Source: Candidatus Cloacimonadota bacterium
Lineage (GTDB): Bacteria > Cloacimonadota > Cloacimonadia > Cloacimonadales > Cloacimonadaceae
Length of the DNA stretch: 7,296 bases
Reading direction: 5' to 3'
NCBI GenBank assembly: GCA_023230795.1
Contig: JALNWR010000132.1
Location: 1 to 7,296, forward strand
Made by a program: the position numbers and the translations under genes. The notes beneath the pieces were generated by a model. That model ran no database searches and had not been told where the DNA came from. It was given only the letters and a program-made list of their open reading frames with translations. Positions 1-5,000 of this stretch are shown here, piece by piece; the first letter of the stretch is position 1, and every line of letters starts with the position of its first letter.

Positions 1-2
1 AT

Positions 3-329
3 CAACGCTATATTGTTCATAAATCTAACCCAACTTATAATAACTTTTCAATCCGAATCTTCGACAAGACTAATATTAGTGGAGTCAATTATCCAATAAA
101 GGAGTATAGTCCCTACAATTTCTTGGGAGTTATGTGCACTTCTGTCAATAAGGTGTTTTATGTCAGTCCGGGATATCCTGAAAAACTTAATGTATACTAT
201 CCTGATACCGGAGAAGACACAGTAATATTGCAAAACACTAATGACCTATCCATATCACGATTTATAAACATAGCCCCCACCTGGGATGGCTCGAAAGTGT
301 ATTTTTTCGCCGATATTTTTACAAATTAG
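3..329 (+). CDS. C-terminal part of a beta-propeller-like protein (5' end outside window)
   Basis: The frame is open from base 3 to the TAG at 327-329 (108 codons) with no start of its own, so it is the tail of a longer gene. A TTG at 123 and an ATG at 132 lie inside an already open frame and are unlikely to be starts. The protein is rich in Tyr, Asn and short beta-strand patterns. The C-terminal APTWDGSKVYF resembles the sP-x-wspDG-kkiyf signature of TolB/PD40-type and YncE-like beta-propeller blades, and an earlier NKVFYVSPGYP could be the preceding blade. Such proteins normally act outside the cytoplasm as binding scaffolds; the ligand cannot be told. The stop codon overlaps the ribosome binding site of the next gene, so the two are probably co-transcribed and translationally coupled. 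The propeller assignment rests on one clear blade motif. The reading frame itself is well supported. Confidence 0.7.
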   Translation, partial: QRYIVHKSNPTYNNFSIRIFDKTNISGVNYPIKEYSPYNFLGVMCTSVNKVFYVSPGYPEKLNVYYPDTGEDTVILQNTNDLSISRFINIAPTWDGSKVYFFADIFTN

Positions 330-333
330 GAGG
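328..333 (+). promoter_or_regulatory. Strong ribosome binding site overlapping the upstream stop codon
   Basis: AGGAGG lies five bases before the ATG at 339 and shares its first two bases with the TAG stop (327-329) of the preceding gene. This perfect Shine-Dalgarno sequence fixes the start of the secreted beta-helix protein. It also suggests translational coupling inside an operon. By contrast, no purine-rich motif precedes the ATG at 863. Confidence 0.85.
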
Positions 334-338
334 ATACG

Positions 339-842
339 ATGTTTTCATATACAACAAAGCCAAGATACTTGATACTGATCTTTGTAGTGCTGTGCACCTC
401 AATATTTTCACAAGTTCCCCCAGTGATTCCAGGAAATGGTGCGCTTAACGATTTATTCGCTGACTCCGGGTTACCTCCATTATTAGGACCTTTCGGACCA
501 AGACCACCGTTAGCTCCCGTATTAGAATGGGCATCAGCCGGATCAAATGCTGTGATAGATTCTGTGTTTACGATAGATGTAACAGCAATTCCTGACATTA
601 TGACTTATGAATCAGACGATGTTTTTGTCCCTATACCGGATGCTCAAGGTGGAGATGGATTTGACAATTCCCTAACCTTCAATGAATTAATCAAATGGGT
701 AAATACTCATATTGACTCAGTTCTTGTCCACACCCAGATATTTATCCCCTATGGAGTTTACAATTTCAGCGATCAAATTGTAATGCACTCCAATATCAGC
801 CTCAAAGGTGCCGGATCGGATAAGACAGAATTAAGTTTTTAA
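339..842 (+). CDS. Secreted beta-helix protein, N-terminal fragment (signal peptide and helix cap)
   Basis: This 167-residue frame starts at an ATG with an ideal AGGAGG site. Residues 1-24 form a Sec signal peptide: basic start with KPR, hydrophobic core LILIFVVLC, and likely cleavage after IFS, before QVPP. Residues 25-65 are a Pro/Gly-rich segment, probably an extended linker. From about residue 110 the pattern FNELIKWVN...IFIPYGVYNFSDQIVMHSNISLKGAGSDKT is typical of the N-terminal cap and first coils of pectate-lyase-like right-handed parallel beta-helices, where an 'iP.G.Y...q..m.sn..l.G.g...T' run opens the fold. The frame then stops at 840-842 straight after TTTTT. A lone helix cap is not a complete domain, and the expected following coils appear at once in the -1 frame. 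I therefore read this as the 5' part of one gene interrupted by a one-base frameshift, not as a separate small protein. Function of the whole: exported surface or secreted protein, activity unknown. Confidence 0.85.
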   Translation: MFSYTTKPRYLILIFVVLCTSIFSQVPPVIPGNGALNDLFADSGLPPLLGPFGPRPPLAPVLEWASAGSNAVIDSVFTIDVTAIPDIMTYESDDVFVPIPDAQGGDGFDNSLTFNELIKWVNTHIDSVLVHTQIFIPYGVYNFSDQIVMHSNISLKGAGSDKTELSF

Positions 843-862
843 TAAAATCATCGCATATACCA
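824..862 (+). other. Frameshift junction joining the two parts of the beta-helix gene
   Basis: Frame one ends ...TELSF-stop at 840-842. The long frame is open from 824, after a TAA at 821-823, well before its first ATG at 863. A -1 shift on the T5 run (836-840), or one extra T there, gives ...ELSF-LIKSSHIP-MTSDD..., which continues the beta-helix without a gap. The merged product would be 167 + 8 + 2128 = 2303 residues. The ATG at 863 has no Shine-Dalgarno sequence and no signal peptide follows it, so independent translation from there is unlikely. Confidence 0.8.
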
Positions 863-2098
863 ATGACATCAGATGATTGTCTGAAAAATGCCGTATATGC
901 CAATGGAGAAAGCAATTTGCCACACCAAAGGATTTATAATGTCGGCATAGAGGATTTGAGGATTGTCCGGGAAAAAGGTGATGATTTCTCTAACGATCAA
1001 GTTTATGACCATGTTCTAAATGACGATCACACTTATTTTGGCAACAACATATCAATTCGAAATGCAGCGAATTGTTGGGTGAAAGGAGTCGAAAGCGAGA
1101 ATACTTTTCGCAATCACATCGCTCTTCATGATGCGGAACACGTTACCATATCCGGTGTATATTTCCATGAAGCCAATAAAAACTGTGATGGTGGATTTGG
1201 ATATGGTGTTGGCTTATGGGACAGTAGCAAGAACTTAGTAGAGAATAGCATCTTCAGGCTTATCAGACACGCAATAACCATAGTTGATGGCAGTTGGTAC
1301 AACGTGATAGCTTACAATTATGCCAGAGAGGAACGTTCTGTTCTATACAATGGAACGAAAGTGAAGTGGAGCGATATAGCAATCCACGGTGAGTCTACGA
1401 ATACATATTTTCATAACTTTCCTAGTCCCGAATACGAATATGATCCTAACAGAAAACCTTACTACAACTTGATTGAGGGCAATAATCTTGATTATCTATG
1501 CGTTGACGCCACTCACCGATACAATGGAACACATAACAGCTTTCTACGTAATAGGGTTACGCAACAAATACATGTTCAAGGATCCGGTGGCACTAACCAA
1601 GCCCTATTGGGATGTGCGATTGATGTACTTGTTGTAGCTACTTTTCCACCACCGCTTGCAGCGGCATGGATATTGAGTACGATAAATATGTTTAGTAGAG
1701 TATGTGCCCACTGTATAGCTTTCCAAGCTAACGATTTACGACCAAACGTAGATAATTTTAGAGACCAACCTCGGCAGTTATTCATAAACAATTACGCGCG
1801 TGAATGTAACTGGTGGAAAAGCCAAGTCCTTGATTATCCAATTAGGATGCACAGCGAGATATCTCAGTTTCAAGCAAATACCCGGAAGCATTACGCAACT
1901 TGGTGGGGGGGGACCCAAAAGAGGACACTTCGCCCAGATTCAGATTTTGATGATATTAATAGTTGTTATTCTTTTGCTTCGGGCTCACAAACTAAACCTG
2001 ATTTCTGGCCAGATTTGATAACTTGGCCATACCAATATAAGGACGATCAAAACCCTGCTCAGCAAAGATGGCATTTGGGCGGTAAATATACAGTGGGA
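863..2098 (+). other. Pectate-lyase-like right-handed beta-helix domain
   Basis: Residues 1-412 of the long frame, together with the cap in the upstream fragment, form one beta-helix. The characteristic run is: residues 82-103 (FRNHIALHDAEHVTISGVYFHE), GYGVGLW (114-119), NLVENSIFRLIRHAITI (124-140), NVIAYNYA (148-154), DIAIHGE (171-177), NLIEGN (202-207) and NSFLRNRV (225-232). This Asn-ladder pattern with RHA, YNY and HG motifs recurs in secreted FCB-group beta-helix proteins. Enzymatic activity in that group is generally not established. A hydrophobic segment interrupts the helix at 247-287. Aromatic-rich sequence (NWW, ATWWGG, FWPDLITWPYQY) at 316-393 probably forms the C-terminal cap or surface loops. 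Confidence 0.7.
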
Positions 2099-5000
2099 TC
2101 TGGCGACAGTACCAGCTTTGTCGGAGTTACCCGTGTAACAGTCGATACTTTGTTTGAAGGTGACATTGAAATTGAGCCGGGAGCTTTGCTGATAGTTGAT
2201 CCGGGAGTTACTGTATCCATGAAGCCCGGTAAAAAGATAAAGATTAATGGATCTCTCATTGCAAAAGGGACAGAAGCGGGACCCATTACATTTACATGCT
2301 CAGACCCAACGAATTATTGGCAGGGGATTGAGGTCAGACAGAAGAAAAATAAACCACTACCCAGTATTGAACTTAATAACTGCATTGTCAGCAGAGCAAA
2401 TAAGCGGGCGATCTTGCTGGATAATTACTCAGAAGCTCGTATAGATTCATGTCAATTTGTGGATAATCACGATAATGGTGCCCTCAGTTCCCAAAACGGA
2501 AATTTGCATATCTCGAATAGTCTGTTTTACGATAATGATATTTGCAGCTATAATCTTGAATGGCCGAAAGGAGGTGCTTTATTTCTTAAAAATTCTGATG
2601 TCCATATTTCTAACACATCATTCACCAGTAACATTATTAAGACTTTTGGCACTGGAGCCATCCACATTGAACGTGATACCGGAGATGAAAACAGGAATAT
2701 TGAGTTCTTTAATTGTTACTTTTCCGAAAACACGTCTGAAACGACGATTATTATGGGGAGTCTGGCAATTTTATCCGAAGGTTATGAAGGAGCTTTAGGC
2801 ATATACAACTGCTCATTCATCAACCAACCCAGGGAAATATTCAGCACATTGAAGAATGATGTACAAATAACAAACGGCTTATTCTGGAATAGTAGTGGGA
2901 TTCCACATTTCATCAAATCAGATAATACTAATTCATCCTATACTTTTAAGATAAGCAAGAGCTTCATTCCTAATTTCGAGCAAAGCCCAATTACAATGAT
3001 GTCAAACTACACAGTGGTTGATACGATTTATAGTGGTGAAACCATGCTGCAGCTTGATACAGAGCGCAACCTATACTTACCAGGAGTTTTATCTCCTTTG
3101 GTCAATGCAGGTAATGATGATATCAGAATGCTGGAAAATTTCGTGGCTACTGATCTGTTAGGGAATCCCAGGTATTGCGGATCTGGTATAGATATCGGAG
3201 CCATTGAAGTAATGAAACCGGAGATCAGTATAGGAGATTCGTTGATAGGTTTTGATGAAGATATTTTGATAGATTTTGGTAACGTTCCAGTGTTCGAAGA
3301 GGTTGTGCAGCATCTTCGGATAGCTAATATCGGAACAATGCCCCTTATCTTGAGTGATCCGGTATTTCCTGAAGGATATATGGCAGGTAGCAATATCAGC
3401 TTCCCTTACACAATTGAAACAGCCTATGTTGAGACTACTATTCCGATTGATATTGACGAAGGTGATTTTGAGCCTGAGATGGAAGCATTTGTGGATATTC
3501 CCATCGTATTCCATCCCACACTTCACACGATCGATTATATGAATAAATTCATCTCGTTTAGCACGAATGATAGCCTTAACAGTTCGGTAAGTATATCCGT
3601 AAATGGAGTTGGCCTCGCTGCAGAACTCAGCATTTCAGATTCAACGCTAGTTATGGCAGATTTTCCTGCAAACAATACTCCATCCTTCGGTAGAGATTTC
3701 CTGATCTTCAAAAATACGGGGAATATCGGGTTGGTTATAGATACACTAAAGGTCTCACATTCAGATAATAGCTTGGCCTTCTTTGAGTATGCTGCAACCA
3801 GCGATACACCTGAGGAGAATAAACAATCCGGTGGCACATCTTTTGAAAAGGATATGCGAGGAGCTAAGGCGCAATCAGCTGTACCACAAAGTCGATCAAA
3901 ACAAATAACCGATAGGCGAGGCTCAGGACTACAGCGAAGCCTGATGCTCAAGCGAGAACCATCAAAAGGGCTATCCGACCTTACCTGGTATGGCGCTGAG
4001 CACAATCACATAATTGAGCTTGCTCCGGGAGATTCGATCTTTGTGCATACCCGGTATATACCCTTCTTAATCGGAGCAGACTCTACTAAGATCAATGTAA
4101 GAAGCAATGATGCATACAAAGCGGATAGGACTATTTCATTGTTTGGAGAGGGCATCCCCCTGGTGGTAACCGATAATCCAACTGAGACTCAAGTATCAAA
4201 TGTGATTATGGCGGACACACTGTGGAGTTGCCCGCAAATTGAAGTTAAATCCAGCGTTCAGGTAAGTCCCCAAGCAAGACTTACGATTCGTCCCTATAAG
4301 GACGCTGTATCAGTGCAATCTGATTCAACCTGTTGCTTTAATGTGTCTGGTGAATTGCATGCTCGGAAATCACTGAATCAATTGTTTAGCATATCCTTTG
4401 CAGGGGTTGATTCACTTGCCGGTTGGAAAGGACTTGTTTTCAAAAACAATGATTCAGGTATATCAAGATTGGATAGCCTGATAATCATCAACGCTAATGA
4501 CCATTCCAGACTTGAAGAGGGTGGAGGCGCCATTCACTCTTATGAATATTGCAGTATATTGCTTAGCAATGTAACCATCGAAACCAGTAATTCACTTCAC
4601 GATGGAGGCGCGATCTACGTAAATAATGGGGAAGTTCAAATCCATGAATGTACCATTAGCAATAGCACAGCCTTGAATGGCGGCGCAATTGCCGCAATGG
4701 GTGCCGGATCAGAAGTATTGATCAGCGAATCAACATTCGACGGCAATGCTGCCGAACAATTAGGAGGTGTCCTGTATGCTAATAATGCCACTATTTCAAT
4801 AAACGCAGCTCAGATATCAGACAACTCGGCGACATCCGGTGGAGTCATGTATCTTGAAAACGCAGATCTGAACTTTATGGATTCCGCCTGTTCTGGTAAT
4901 ACTGCGGTGTATGGTGGTGTTGTATCAACATCCGGGGATCTTGGTAACATAATAATATCATCATCAGAATTCAATAAAAATGGGGATTCAAGCTGCTATG

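Noticed and set aside
123..329. A 68-residue gene starting at TTG 123
   Set aside because: The same frame is open back to base 3 with continuous protein-like sequence, and no ribosome binding site precedes 123. It is the tail of a longer gene.
836..842. Canonical -1 programmed frameshift heptamer
   Set aside because: The bases T-TTT-TAA do not fit X-XXY-YYZ, and I saw no clear downstream stem-loop. An indel is the simpler explanation.
1800..2018. Alternative + frame crossing the G8 tract as evidence of a frameshift
   Set aside because: The long frame keeps sensible beta-helix and aromatic cap sequence on both sides of the tract, while the alternative frame is low-quality hydrophobic sequence.
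3900..3960. Palindromic mobile element in the basic insertion
   Set aside because: Only short imperfect inverted matches (such as AGGCT and AGCCT) are visible, which is too weak to call a mobile element from one copy.
3028..4005. Minus-strand frames of 121, 122 and 156 codons opposite the long gene
   Set aside because: They overlap clear beta-helix and Ig-like coding sequence, overlap each other in different frames, and show no recognisable motifs or ribosome binding sites.
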